A stretch of DNA of 64,000 nt from Heterobilharzia americana (taxonomy: Eukaryota; Platyhelminthes; Trematoda; Strigeidida; Schistosomatidae), in contig OX104127.1 of assembly GCA_944470555.2 (NCBI GenBank), forward strand, positions 129,209,113 to 129,273,112, written 5' to 3'. Below, in pieces: positions 1 through 13,132 of this stretch (its first letter is position 1; each line of letters opens with the position of its first letter). Below the pieces are notes generated by a model. That model had not been told where the DNA came from and did not search any database. It was given only the letters and a program-made list of their open reading frames with translations. The position numbers were made by a program, and so were the translations under genes.

Positions 1-340
1 CCTAGAAAGACAGTGGGTTAGATTAAAGGGTGTTTCACAAAAATCGGTTAACATTAATGTTGCAAGATGTAAAGCGTCTACCTTGAAAAGTCCTGATGCA
101 AACTGTTCCGGAGTGGGACAATATCCTCCAAATTCAATCCCCAAAGAAGCCTAGAATTTCCTGAAAAACCTTCACTACCAATCATAACATGTCAAACAGT
201 CATGAAAAATCATATGACCATACAGATGATTTTCACATCGACTAAAAAGCCTCCTGGAAAAGTGTAGAACATATTAAGGCTACTTAAAACATACGTAAGC
301 CGCTAAATTTCGAACACGTTTGACTCGAAAATAAAACTTT

Positions 341-342
<2 letters not shown>

Positions 343-403
<61 letters not shown>
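343..403. repeat. (TA)n microsatellite
   Basis: About 30 uninterrupted TA units in the 3' flank of the gene. The Ile-Tyr open frame across it is a repeat artefact. Confidence 0.95.
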
Positions 404-406
<3 letters not shown>

Positions 407-1661
407 GACAACAGGATTATGTCACAAACCATGTAATTCATCAGGGGGGGGGGTAAAACTTTAGTACTGCAAGAGTAAACTTCCATGTCGATTTGCTTCA
501 TAGTGTACTGACAATGTCTTGAACGTTATCAGAGTCGACCTGATAAAAAGTAACTAGTCACAGATCTTTCACCAGTCTATTCAGGAAGTCAGGATGTAAA
601 TTTATAGGAAACAGAAAGTAAGGATAAACAGGATTAAAAATAGATCTGTGACAATATTAGTGTGAGCAACTTAACTGTAAATCATCCTTAAAAAGAATTC
701 CACTTAACCACTTTTTCTTCATCCAGTATGACATGCTTGAACAAAATTTAAAGATATTTGTATCTGCATAATACTTAGATGGTGTCCTTTTTATTGCTTA
801 AAATCATTTTCGGAATCAGCTCCGATCTGATTGGTCAATAACGCTCAGGCGATTGGTGATTGGCTGTCACTAAGGTTTAATTGGGCCACCTTATTTTTCA
901 CGAAAATATTTATAATACACAGTGTAAAAAATATTTGTGCATTCCCAACAGTTATTACTGAACAATAGCAGTAAAATACGAGTTTTCTTAAAGGCCACGC
1001 TAGCAACCGTGGAAACAACCAACAAGGTTATTTGATCATTATCTATCCGTCCAGCCAAAATGAAGAAACTTAACTAATTAGATCTAGTGTTGCCGTTGTA
1101 GCCTTTGTTGTCACTTTGATATAGCCATGGGAGTATTTAAAAGGACAACCAGTGCAACTGTAATATTACCCATAGTGGCAAAGCTTAATGGCTGACTAAT
1201 GAAAATGTCTTGAAGCGTGCAAAAAAATTGCTTTCATGAATGACATTTGATTCCTGGACATAATAACTTTATGTAGCTAAGCATGTTTAATGGTTACAAT
1301 AAAATTCAGTGGTAAATTTATAATCCCACATTACATGAGAAGAATGGATAAGCACCCGATAACTCATGACACTAGTAAGTGATATGACTGCTGAATAGAT
1401 CTTCTGCATGGGTCATCTCCGAAAGCTGTCTACTATTTGTTAAACAATATAAGTGAATACAGCCTCCCATGTATGAGTAGATGTGAGTATAAGTTATCAA
1501 AAAATGAAGGTTAAAAGTTGTTTACTGATCGTTGATCGCATGCTATGCAAACACATAACGAAGTTTATCGGTAATTCACTTTCTGCCTTGCAACTACTTA
1601 TATAATTATCAGTAGCCTGTTGAAAATAATTAAAACAGCAAGCGTTGGGTAGAGTATTTAA

Positions 1662-1662
<1 letters not shown>

Positions 1663-1738
<76 letters not shown>
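1663..1738. repeat. (TA)n microsatellite
   Basis: About 38 uninterrupted TA units, the longest of four such tracts in the window. Confidence 0.95.
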
Positions 1739-1741
<3 letters not shown>

Positions 1742-3994
1742 GATTTACGTTTCCTTTAGTTTCTGCGTGTTAAGCAAGTTATGAAACGATTGCCAAACAG
1801 TCGTAGCAGTCTAAGCATTGGACTCTATATGAGAAATGGTAAAGAAATTATTAATCATTTAATTATTTAACTCCAAGATAAGGGTGGCCTACAATCCTTA
1901 GAAACGTAACGATTACATTATGGCTTCCTGTAAATCAATTTTATAAGGCAAATAATTGTTATTAGGTTTACAAAGGAAACTCAACATACATCACCGTCAC
2001 AAAACAATGAATTTTATGTGCGACTAGAGATCTGTTTGCAGCGGGAAAATAAAAAGTGGCCTAAAATACTTTGCTATAAAATATCCATTTCATTCTATAG
2101 GTCAAACTGACGTGATTCTTTCTCGGAATGAAACTTCGTAATAGGTTTGTCACATTAATCGGTCCATCTCATCAACTGATGCAATTAAATTAAATTTGGA
2201 ACTCGGTAAAAGTAATGTTGTTTACTGTTAATCTTAGTACATAACAAATAAGTGTTTACTACCAACTAACCCGGCTACGTTAGCCTATGGAATGATGAAG
2301 AGCTTCGAGTAGAAAATCTGCTAATCACCATTCGATTTTAATATTTCACTTTTTTTAGTGGAATTATGGAAAAGATACAAAAGTTTCCCATACGCTAAAA
2401 AGTAATAAATCTACCAACTAAAGGGAAAATAACCTTCTTGTTTATGTTATTCATGAAAACTACTCCAGAAGTTGGGTTCTTAGTGATAATGTGTATGTTG
2501 AGAACAGTTTTCACAGTATGAAAATATCTTAAAAAATTGTTTTGTAAGAATAAGTACTTACATAAAATTATAGTGCTTTAGCATTGCCAGAAGCTACTTA
2601 TATGAACAAAACACTTAGCAAGTAATCACTTCACATAGAATGACTACACTGATTCCACACGAACTACACAGGGAGAACAAGTGAGGTGGAGGATATAAAT
2701 ATAAAGATGCTTGCTTTAGTCAAAAGAACACACTTTCAAGATATAATTTGTCTGATGCAATAGAGATATTTCATACATTTATCTCAGTTACTGTGTTTTT
2801 AATCCTGAGTGGTATAAAGAAGAAATTACTTCATTTTCCCATTTCTCAGTGTTTATTAAACTAATTCTTTAATAATACTGCTAGGTTTTATATTGGTTCA
2901 CTCATCTCCTGATTTTTGGAGTAAACATCTACAGTGATTTTCTTTATAAACTCCTTGTTTCTGCCTTCTCATATACCTAAGCTAATTATTGTCTTTCTAA
3001 AGACAGTCAACATACTAAACCTTATTCTTGTATACAGAATGTTCTGTGTCATAATGTAATTTTATCATTCTCTTCCTGTCACCGGCAATCAACTGCGAGA
3101 AACAGATAACTCCACTTCTGAAGAATACATGGGCTACTTTAACTATTTCATTGTTTCATTACCAACTTCACTTACTTGGAACCATAAAGTAATATACGTG
3201 CAACAAGAGTGAAATTTGAATCAAGACAACGACTTTTTTTTCAAGCTTAAGTAAAACGTAACAATTATTTTACGAATGCAGCTAAGTTCATTTTGTAGAC
3301 TAGTTGATCAATCAGTTGTCTTTATTGCAGATATGACATACTTTCTTAGAGGATACCTAAGTGATTACAATGACTTGTATTAGGACCAACTGTAGAAGCA
3401 CTGGAAGTCAAGGAGCGCTAAGCAGCAGCTATCTAATTGTAGTTCAATGTAAATCCACAACTCCATGAGAAATTAAGCCAGAAACCTTCAGTTCTCTTGG
3501 CAAATAAGTTAACGTTATACCATAAGAACGAATACAATGGTCAACATTATGCTATTTCCACCACTTAAAGGTCTAGGGTGACCACTAGTCAGTGCTTTTA
3601 TCGGGTATCTTGATATGAAAAATATTTTATAGTGGAAATCACATCAAGGAAAAGCCTGAATAAATAGAGAAAAACAAAAGAATGCGTAACTTTCGTGCTA
3701 TCTATACACACTAACTGTGACAGTACTTGAATGTTAATCATATATTACTGTTAAAACTAAAAAGTGCTTACATGTGCAAAGACAGATAATCCAATAAAGG
3801 CCTCAAGAACCATTAGTTAATGAGGTAGGAACAAGAATAATTTATTCTGCTGGTCTTCTTCAAAAATCAGCAGAAAGCCTTCCTCAATTTTTCACCAAGA
3901 GATTAGACGTAGTTGTTATCGTAATGTAAAGCTTGTGAAGATTTACTTTTTAAGTTAGTATTCATCACTGACTGATACCGGTTGGAAAACCATT

Positions 3995-4210
3995 GAAAAT
4001 CTTAGAGCACTGCACAACTGCCTAGTCCTTATATGGGACTCCTCACCATTAAGCACCCGTAACTCTGTTCCACCAAGGATCGAACTCAGGACTTGCAGCA
4101 AACAGGCCCTACTAAGGAGTCACATTAGGACAAAACAGACATCCAGATATTCACTGGTTCTCCAACTGATGTCAGTCCTTAAAAATAAAGTCCACATTAA
4201 CCTTAAACTA
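3995..4210 (-). repeat. tRNA-like SINE, rearranged copy
   Basis: The minus strand carries a B-box-like GTTCGATCCTTGG (plus 4074-4086) and the block found in other copies as 'gaggagtccca..aaggac..cagtgc'. From about 4115 the same family continues in plus orientation (aggagtcacattaggacaaaacag, ttctccaactgatgtcag). The copy is therefore two pieces joined in opposite directions. Related copies: 4240-4590, 11703-11845, 38398-38570 and 38685-39040. Confidence 0.65.
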
Positions 4211-4239
4211 TATAGATGCATATTGTTCATTACTGACAT

Positions 4240-4590
4240 ATTTTGAGATGGGAATCCTTAGGTTCTAATGAGAAGCTGTGATCTGTAGGGTCAATCTAGT
4301 AGGAAGTGACGTAGACGCCAACTAAAGAACTTGATGGATAGTCATGCTATATCGCGAATTGGTAAAAGTAAGAAACTGTGGACCATTGAACTCCAACCCA
4401 GCAACTAGGTGGTTAAGGCGTTCGCTATTACACTTGAAGGCCTCAAGTTCGATCCCTGGCGTGGTCATGGATGTGTACTGCTGAGAAATACCATAATAGG
4501 ACAAAACAGCTGTTTAATGCTCACAGATTGTCAATGCTTCCCTAGCTGCTGTCAGTTAGTGATGAATACTACCTTAAGTGTTACTATTTA
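4240..4590 (+). repeat. tRNA-like SINE, long unit (about 350 bp)
   Basis: It contains A-box-like (ctaggtggttaaggcg) and B-box-like (aagTTCGATCCCtgg) pol III promoter words. These are followed by the shared tail 'aggacaaaacagctg' and 'gctgtcagtt'. The first 150 bases (gttctaatgagaagc, a gap, then gtagggtcaa) are shared with 38685-38870, which defines a long form of the family. No tRNA cloverleaf is intact, so it is not called a tRNA gene. Confidence 0.7.
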
Positions 4591-5911
4591 GGTTTTTCCA
4601 AAATAGAAGGATGTGATCAGACTTCGTCAAAATCTTTTCTATTTACCTGACACACTCAAAGCAGTGATTACTTATGATGTCATGAAAAACAGATTGGGAC
4701 TAATTCTTAGTGATGTTAGCTTCCTTGATCTTCCGAATGGTACTGAGTGTGACTTTAGATTAAACTGATTCCTTGTGCATTCTTTAATTATCTAAATTTT
4801 TATTAGTTTGTATCATCATCAAAGTTCCTACAAGACGTTACAGCAGTCCTTATTGATATTCATCACAAAATTTTTTTGATGTGCTATTTATCAATTTGAA
4901 AATATTTATCGACGATGATACTCCAGGGCTTTTTGTTCTTAATCTGTCTACAACTGCAGAAATCCACGAAGTTAGTTGAACAGATCGTATACGACAAATC
5001 GATTTGAAATGAAATAGATTTACTGTCCATCAAAAAATACGAGGGATATTTCTTTTAAGTAACAAAAAGTACTCAAATGTCTGATTTAAATGTTTTATTG
5101 ACGCTTATAGGTGTATTGTTTGAAGAGTAGAGTACAAAACCTATATAAATGAAAAGTTACAGTCCGCTTTATCTAAATAAAAACTGCATACACTATAGGC
5201 AATGTAAAATATGCAGCGCAAAACAACTTACCAGGATTACGAAGATACGAAGGAAAGGAGTCAAATAGTAAAGAAATAAAATGAGTAACATCGAAATAGC
5301 TATGAAACAAAATTCGTTTGAAAAAGTCTCATTAATTCGGTATCTAAAATAACCATTCATTTAACTAACTCACATAATCTCCATATTCCAACCCATGGGA
5401 TTACGAAACATGGGCAAATACCAAGGTGTCATGAAATATGATGTGACTATTTCCCTTACTTCTGAAGTCAGTTTTAACACCAGCATACAACTATAGGTAT
5501 GGAATAATCTGTGCTGGCACAAGTCATCTAAAACTGGTGTTTTCATATCAAATGTTAATCTGTATTCATGTTTGAATACATCACACTAGACCTGTTAATT
5601 GCTTACATGGTGTCTTAACCGTATGCAGTGCAATTATTTTTGTAAAGATAGCAGTGTTCAAACATGGGGAGTTGTTGAAATTCAAACACGAGAAGTCTAC
5701 TGTTTATGAATGAGTGATGTATTGTTATGTTGGGGTGTTTTTTTTAACCGAAAAGAACATAAACTTGCATAATATGTGAAAATTTTCAAGATAAAGCATG
5801 ATCAAGAGACTCATAGAAACAAATTGATAGTGAATTATTAAAATATATCGTAAAATACAACGAAATTGTGAATAATAAGAGGGGAGTAGAGGTCGATGTA
5901 TTAATAGCAAT
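4591..5911. other. No recognised feature
   Basis: AT-rich sequence between a SINE and the first Penelope-like fragment. I see no open frame or repeat that I can name. Confidence 0.55.
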
Positions 5912-7125
5912 TTACCAAGCCCAATGTAGCAACAAGGGTTGTACAATTTTCTGATGTCTACCTAGTTCCGCTTTTTCCATGCATGTAGCAGGAGCTTCTG
6001 AAGTACCGAGAAGAAAGAAAAACACCATTTTGGAGAAATTTTTAGCCTTGTAGATGATTTTGAACGTGGAATCACTTTTGATCCTGTGACCAGTGCTGGT
6101 AAGGTGTTCAATTATTGGACTTTTGATAGATCCACTCTCACCTCTTTGCAGCCAGAGGAGAGGGTAATGTTCTCTAACCCATTTGGAAGGAACGCGCGTC
6201 GAAAGGCCTACGTACCTGGATGTATAGGAGCACGTGAAATGATAAACACACATGGAAGTGGTCAGATGGAGAAGCTTATCCTTCGGGTTACCTGGAGACA
6301 TTGACCAACCGGAGAATACTATCTCCAACGTTGATGCGAAGAAAATTTCCTTTGCCAAGTTTGAGGTTCTTCTTTTCAAGGTATCATCAGAGAAGCCACC
6401 TTTAAAGTCAAAATTCATGTATAATATCTTCTTTGGTACTGAAATGGATATCTCTCTTTGTGGTTTGGGTCTTATATTTCTGTCAGCAAATCTGGTTAGA
6501 TATCCATTTTCAGCCCAAACCCTTTTTGAGAAACGTGAGTTCTTCTCAGCTATCAGAGCTTTTCAAACTTTTAAAACAATTTAAATCACAGTTATCATGG
6601 CAAATTATCAAGATATCTTCCAACCACTTTTTGTACACCAAAAACTCGTCAGTTATTTATTTCAGACTACTGTTCTCCAGACTGGATATAAAACAACTAA
6701 GAGGAGAATGCATAGCGATTCCATCTATTTGACAGACGACGCTGTTGAAGAAAAATTCATCATCGAGGGTGCAACTTAGCAGCAGTTCTTACACGTACGA
6801 CGTATTCCAATGCTTAAGTTGCTGTCATCTACATATATGCATAGGAAACATATAGTCTCTGTGAATGTTACGCTGATGAAGAGATTCTACGTCAAGTGAT
6901 AATAAACGTCTTCTAGTTATGTTCAAATCTCTTATGCGTTCGACGAATTCGAAAGTTTCATGAAGAGAGTGATTGGATAGTTGTTTTTTTTTAGAAGCTG
7001 AAGGATTTCAGAAAGCCATGGGGTTGTAGGGTGATCCCGATATATTGAAAATTGTACTGAGTGGTATAAGGTCAGCTTTGTGAACTTTTGGTAAGCCGTT
7101 AACTCAAGAAACTAATGATCCTATA
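5912..7125 (-). pseudogene. Penelope-like element fragment (RT and GIY-YIG), decayed
   Basis: In minus-strand order: NGLPKVHK..SGSPYNP (about 7100-7010) is the early RT block of Penelope-like elements. FFFNSVVCQIDGIAMHSPL (about 6755-6695) is the 'YRQIDGVAMGSPLGP' block, and WLEDIL stands where RTs have YVDD. The C-terminal GIY-YIG nuclease-like part (6418-5930) includes CVYHFTCSYTSRYVGLS, a WVREHYPLWL-type motif and SPIIEHLTSTGH. Reading these blocks requires changing frame, and several stops are present. The catalytic RT Asp pair is damaged (YVDD to WLED), so the copy is inactive. Known Penelope-like elements of schistosomes share this architecture. Confidence 0.85.
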
Positions 7126-8272
7126 GGTCTGAGGGGTTTATAAAGTCCTTCTTTGACTAGTCAGTCATTCTTCAGTCTTTAAGAACTCTCGTTTGCAGGC
7201 TTATAGAACTCATTATTGTCTGAAATCTATCTCTTATTATTCACAATTTTTTTGTATTCTATGATATATTTTAATAACTCACTATCGTTTTCATTTTCTT
7301 TCTATGCTTTATCTTGAAAATCATTTTCACGTATACCTTTTTTAACATTGAAACATTCATATTGATTTCTGAGAGATGTAGATGTTTGTCCTATTTAGAC
7401 AACATCCCTTATTGATCAATTATACTGGATACTCTCTATCCTACTTGACAAACTACTGTTTTCTGGTTAATATGGAGTTTGAAAAAGCTAATTAATTGCT
7501 TGCTCTCACAGTTACCTTCTTTGTTTGTTTTCAGATAATGTCTTAGCCAACCCAACTAATCATCGTACTTTTTAGCTCGATAATTCTTGCTTTCATGATC
7601 AAACTAACCGTTGAAGTTTACAATTCGGATCATGAAATTTATGTTATCTAAGACACAATAACTAATATAAAACTCGCTGATTTAGACTTTATTCGCCATT
7701 TACCCAGTCGCTATGCATAATCGAAATAACTTATACGTATGGAGCTACCAGAAACTACACAATATTATTGAAAAGATGACTTCAAGAAACCAAGAACAGT
7801 ATCTTAAATAAATGAATATTATGTTTATAGTTGTTTATAATAGTCTAGTACTTTTCCAGTATTTCCCTTGATTCTACTGACCAGTTGTTTATTTCTACGA
7901 ATCATGCTATTACGAAACCTGTGAAGGAAGAATTTCGTGTGTTCATGAGTCTATATCCATGCCTCTTTTAACTTAAAAAGTAAAGTGGATGCAGTTTCCG
8001 AGGTGATAACAGAAAGCCATGGCCTTTGTAGTCAACGAAGTTAGATATGAAAACATATATTAGACGTATACTACATACACTGAATTATGATGGGGCTATA
8101 TCGCTAGTTGACAGAAGGGAGAAAATATGGACCGCTAAAAACTAAAAGATGGCTTGAATGATAATGGTCATAGTTGTGTTCTCTGAGCTGGGTTGTTTAA
8201 TCGTGGGGTCTTCATCGTCTTACTAGACGACATCACCAGTAGTAACTTTAATGTGAACCGAGTAGTCAATAT
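7126..8272. other. No clear feature
   Basis: AT-rich. The first few hundred bases may be the decayed 5' part of the Penelope-like element, but I could not find a continuous match. The rest shows nothing I recognise. Confidence 0.45.
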
Positions 8273-8776
8273 TAGTTGGTTGGAGGCAATCGGCAGAAAG
8301 CTCTAGACCTAGGTTTCGTGCTGTCTGGCACTCGTCAGCAAGGCGTATCTGCAACCAAGACGGAACTGATGTCTTGCCTGAGATTCCAACCCGCGACACC
8401 CAGTGTTGTATTCAGCGACTTCACCACAGAGCTATTCCAGCCGCGATAGGCCTCCTGTAGGACTAGCTTACACGTATTGATTGGTCACGGGAGTGCAACC
8501 AATTTCATTTTGTCTGGTCCTGAGTGCAGACCGAATCTCAGGCGGGACATCAGTTCCGTGGAGGTTGCAGATACGCCTTACTGACGAGTGCCGAAAAGCA
8601 CGAAACCGAGCTCCAGGGCTTCCTGCCGATTGCCCCCAACCAACTAACATCTACTAATGTGCACCGCGATGTTGAGCTTCCTAGCTTGGTTGCCACATTG
8701 CAAATATGATCGATAGGATTCGGTCTGCACTCAGGACTAGACAATATGAAATTGGTTGCACTCCCGTGACCAATCA
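8273..8776. repeat. Nested inverted repeats (palindromic complex)
   Basis: Two overlapping fold-backs. Outer set: 8273-8385 pairs with about 8537-8647, with roughly 80% identity by eye (shared words: gcaatcggcag, ggtttcgtgct, ggcactcgtcag, aaggcgtatctgcaac, ggaactgatgt). Second set: 8478-8537 pairs with 8717-8776, about 58 of 60 bases complementary. The unit is a GC-richer repeat that I cannot name. Its open frames on both strands are shadows of the palindrome. Confidence 0.8.
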
Positions 8777-8883
8777 GTGCATGAGTTGTCAATATCACTC
8801 CATGAGTGGTTCATTAGCTTGCTCTGACGAACTGGTTTGTGGTTGGTTGTTTTCTTTGATTGTTGTGTCGTTGACTGCATAAA

Positions 8884-9400
8884 TTACTTTGCTACCTGTT
8901 TCTCTGTTTGACCTCTGACCTTTCTGTTGCTTATCACTTTTCTTATTGGGTGTATATCTACACATCTATTGACTGCTGACTGGACTGAATGCCAAGCTTC
9001 AAGGACATTCCTTGTATTGCCTCTGTCCAAGATTTCGGCATCGTCAAAATTGATCTCATGTCCATAGTTATCCACGTAAATTGAAATAAATGGTGAAATG
9101 TCGAGACGTTTAATAGCCAACTACTGTTCATATAACCGAAGGCGATCACTAGGTACAATATAGTGTTGATCACAATTATCGCAGCTGATTTTTTAAATGA
9201 TAATTGGTTTGTCTCCTATGATTGTTGCGTCCTTTGGTCTGCATAATATAGTCTGAAGTGAATTTGTCTGATTATGAGCCACACCAACTCCAAGTGGTCT
9301 CAGTAATCTGGTCGCGATCTCTGCTATATTCTTTATGTACGGTAGAATGATTTGCTTGTTGATTTCTATGATATTTTTCCCGCACTTAATTAACTATGTA
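8884..9400 (-). pseudogene. Penelope-like element fragment (linker and GIY-YIG), decayed
   Basis: Minus strand, one frame apart from stops: NKQIILPYIKNIAEIATRLL, RPLGVGVAHNQT, RPKDAT, CDNCDQHYI, then LAIKRLDISPFISIYVDNYG, FDDAEIL and LEAWHSVQSAVNRCVDIHP. This matches the RT-to-endonuclease linker and the Cys-x2-Cys GIY-YIG module of Penelope-like elements. In-frame TAA (before KISCDNC) and TAG (before LAIKR) break it. It differs in sequence from the fragments at 6 and 13 kb, so it is a separate family. Confidence 0.8.
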
Positions 9401-11702
9401 GTCATGCATCAATCATCCCTAACTTTGAGTATCACTAATCTACGGCGAAAATACCAGGCTTAACAATGCTGGTTTCGGACAAATTACTACTTAACTAGGT
9501 TGAGTGGCTTCATCGATTGAAGGAGTTGAGATATGTACTATGGACACGCAGTCATTGCTGATATCAGTGTTGTGTTAGTAGAAGTATAAGTGAGATGGAA
9601 GAAGCCGCAGGGTAACCAGATATCGATGATAATAACCTACGGTCTGATCAACTTAAGAAGGTCAACGATTTGCTGCTGTAGTCGACATTGTTGAAAAACT
9701 TAAGTAATATGAATCCAAATCGTTCAGGTGATGCCAGTTCCCCTAACCATTTGCTCCTGTGAAACTTGAGAATCCCATTCCTACGCATACCTCACTACCC
9801 TCGTGTTTATATTCCCCTGTTAATAATTACCCCTTCAAATACTACTCATAGTACAGGTTTATTCGGCTTTCTGTTCTCAATGTCATCGCTTTCTCCCTTA
9901 ATTTACTAGTGTGATGTGAAGCCACTTAGAGGAGTATATGGATTCCGTGTTTCTGATGTCTGACTATCTGTAAGGAGTCGGGATTTTGACTGACATAAGA
10001 AATGAAACTGGTATTTAGACAAAAGTCCCGGTGTGAAGTATTTTAGAAGCTATATATTAGATAGCAGAAGTGGAGAAAATGTTATAAATTTACCTGATAA
10101 GAAGTAATTCTCACCAATGTATGTAAAAGTTTCAGAAAAATTCAAATGAGTTTTCAGCATAGTTTAATATTTCTTAGATCAAATAAAGTTTGCCTCGAAA
10201 TACAATAACACGGCAGTCGATTATAGCTATAGTATGAAATTAATTTTTATCTGTAAAAAAAGTTCAAGTTGTACACAGATGTGTGTGAAAGTAGAATAAA
10301 TTTCGCATGATATAAATAAACACTAAATTCTTTTCCTAAATGTTTGTCTACAATAGCGTTAGTGACGATACAGATTCTAGAATATTCTTTCAACAGCAAA
10401 CAATGAAAACCAAAGATAAATTACTACTTATAGAAAATAATCTTCAACCTATATTCATTCGTCTATCAAACTGAAATAGTCTTAGAGAAAATCGATAGAC
10501 AATTGAAATACCGAAAACAACGTCTTTCAGTGACATAAATAGAGAAAGTTGAGCGATTGTAGGGTGGATGGGATCAGTGTATTTTTTTATATATTAAGGA
10601 TATAAGATTTTGTTCGTTTTAAAATTTCTTATTACTACAAAAAATTTTAGACTGCATAATTTACTGGACTATTTTTAAAAAATATTATTTTGCCTATTCT
10701 ATCTATCTCAGTAGTTTGTAAGCTGATTTGACAAAAAAGTACATTTTGAAGCCAATCATAGTTCATTTAGACTGGTTAAGGTGAGTGGACTAAAGGTGGA
10801 GGGAAGGACCTGTCTGTTCACCTGGTTGAATTCAACGATGATTGCGTGGGTTGTCATTTAAGGCCTTTTTCGTCTATAATAAATGAATAACAAGCCCTAT
10901 GACCAAATTCCACTAAAAAGACATTTTAGATTTATCATTATTTTCATTTTAACATCGTTTCAATTTAAATAGAGTTAATAACATGAAACAAATATTGCGT
11001 GTTTCTTATCCTAAGCTCTGAATTTTTTTCAATATCCTAACATATTGTGTTTCAAAGCGCAAAATTCAAGTCACTTGCAAGTCGGCATACATTAAACAAT
11101 CGTTACGAATAGGCTAAGCTAAAAATATCTATTGCGTTCTTTTCTTATAATGCTAAGTAGATCAATGTAGCGGTTGGAGCCAGTGTTAAGACGACGATTT
11201 TCAGTCTTCTTTGAGTTATTCAAATGTGTAAGGGGAAACAGATTGATGTTCATCGCGAGCTCTCTTATTTAAAAATTATGATATCACTGAAAAAGAACAG
11301 GCTAGGAATACGGTTGCATCTGACCTCTGATATTCTTAAACTTTAAGATCAAACATATAAACAAATGCTGATAGTTATAATGGGGTCACTATTGTTTGTA
11401 ATAGTAACAGCATAATAACAAATCTTCTTACAAATAACCTCAGCGGAAGATACAAGGTAAGCCATCCATGGATTAGACAGTGTTGATGGAGGGAAGGTCA
11501 GAATGAAATGAAGAATGAAGGCTTAACTGCTAGTGTCTACGGAAAGCCTTGAGTTTCAAGCCATTAAATACCAACAAAAATGACCTAAGAAAATGCTTGA
11601 GTAACTGGACAAACGAATTCAACAGTAAAATAGAAAATCTGATTTAGGAAATCAGATACCTAAACGGTACCTTACTGGTTACTTGAATTTATCAATAAAC
11701 CC
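9401..11702. other. No recognised feature
   Basis: AT-rich 3' flank. The first 100 bases may extend the Penelope-like fragment. Otherwise I see nothing I can support. Confidence 0.5.
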
Positions 11703-11845
11703 ATAAGTTCATGAGATCCCTGGTGGGTTCATGGGTGTGCACCGCTGAGGAGTCCCACACAAGGACAAAACAGCTGTCCAGTGCCCTCGGGGTTTCAATA
11801 GCTCTCCAACTTATGTCGGTTTACGATGAATACCAACCTGGAATT
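11703..11845 (+). repeat. tRNA-like SINE, 5'-truncated copy
   Basis: It shares 'gagatccctggtgggttcatgggtgtgcac' context, 'tgaggagtccc' and 'aggacaaaacagctgtccagtgc' with the copies at 4.4, 38.4 and 38.9 kb. The A-box half is missing. Confidence 0.65.
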
Positions 11846-12397
11846 CATAAGAAACTATATTTTAAAAAAGGGTAGCAGTATGGAGATAAGTACTACTAAT
11901 AATAAACACAACGATGGCAAAGCTAGCTTACAGGGACAATGCCTAAAATCTTATTCAGGATTCTGAATATGATTGAGATTAAGCAGTGCCAAAAACAATA
12001 GAAGTGAAGCTTTACAGACTAAAGCATCCTATTGAGGATATTCGTTGCAATAATTCAGCTATCATCTCAACTTATCTTCGGATTGATTCCTTCTAAGTAC
12101 ACCATTTTTGGACAATAACTGTTTCAATATCAAATCGTTTATAGAAGTAATTTGTCAGTGTGTTGTTGTCCAAGTTAATCTTGGTTGCATTGAACAGTTA
12201 AGCTCTATTTCTAATCGTTAATATATTTTCAATGAGGATGTCTCATTTGTTATGGATGAATGACTTTACAATATTGCTTATTTCAAAATGTGCAACTCCG
12301 TCGTTTAGTTGGACAGAATTGACCAGCCAGTCTTAGATTATGAACACCTGTGTAGATGCCCCGAAATTGTCAGTATTTTACAAATTTGATATTACTT

Positions 12398-12540
12398 ATG
12401 AACAGTGGAGTTCAGGATGCGCCTTTCGTCCTATTTGAGACTCACCAGCTGGATGTTCCTGCCTCTTAGTGGGTGTTGTTCCCACTAAAACTTGAACCCA
12501 TGACCAATCGCTTCAAACGTTATCTTGACTCAGTAATCTA
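12398..12540 (-). repeat. Smalpha-type SINE with hammerhead motif, copy 1
   Basis: On the minus strand: a tRNA-like head (gaagcgattggtcatgggttcaag), ggcaggaacatccag, then the hammerhead-like ctggtga..gtctcaaataggacgaaa. The conserved core CUGANGA reads CUGGUGA (A6 to G), so self-cleavage is not expected. It sits head to head with copy 2. Confidence 0.78.
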
Positions 12541-12700
12541 GTAAATAATGCTCTGATGTCTGAAACGATTGGTCCCAGGTTCAAGTTTCGGTGGGAACAT
12601 CACCCAGTAGGAGGATGGTACGTTCAGTTGACGAGTCCCAAATAGGACGAAATGCGCGTCTTGGGTTCCCCTATTAGCCAATATCCATCATTAGTGGTGG
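12527..12700 (+). repeat. Smalpha-type SINE with hammerhead motif, copy 2
   Basis: Head with aacgattggtcccaggTTCAAGTttcg, then cagttgacgagtcccaaataggacgaaatgcgcgtc (12625-12660). Stem II (gtcc/ggac) and GAAA are intact, but C3 of the core is U (UUGACGA), which should abolish cleavage. Confidence 0.8.
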
Positions 12701-13132
12701 AATTTCTTCCAAATAAAAAATTTTATTATCTAAACGTTGGTCACTTTCGTAGTAGATATTTACTGAAAATAAATTTGGTTAATCTTCATTGTTACTTTAT
12801 CTAACCCAGACAAGTTGATCCGACTACTAATGTCAAGTGTTTAGATAATAAATATATCCTTAATTAGTTTGACTCTAATTAAGCAGGTTAGTTAGTGTAG
12901 CAAGAGGGTTCGATAACCTGGAGGTTGCTGGGACCTACGTTGGTCAACTTTCACCAGCAGTCATGTTAAATATTCCAATACACATAAATTGGTATTACAT
13001 ATTTTGTTGAAGATAGAATTCTGAGTCAAGTTTATCACATTAAAGAATATGGTGGTAATGTGAAAAAGGTGACAAAAGTAAAATAAAAAAAGGGGAAAGG
13101 TATATCTCAAAATTCATAAGTAAGGTCATTCA
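12701..13132. other. No recognised feature
   Basis: AT-rich spacer with no open frame or repeat that I can name. Confidence 0.5.

Larger units (their letters stand above)
1..3984. other. AT-rich flank with no recognised gene
   Basis: Apart from the two (TA)n tracts I see no coding frame, RNA gene or repeat family that I can name in this stretch. Confidence 0.6.

Noticed and set aside
280..501. Minus-strand open frame with a long Tyr-Ile run
   Set aside because: It is the translation of the (TA)n microsatellite. The frame at 17973-18260 is the same artefact.
4400..4470. Possible tRNA gene (A- and B-box words)
   Set aside because: No intact acceptor stem or anticodon arm can be drawn. The sequence recurs in several decayed copies, so it is a tRNA-derived SINE.
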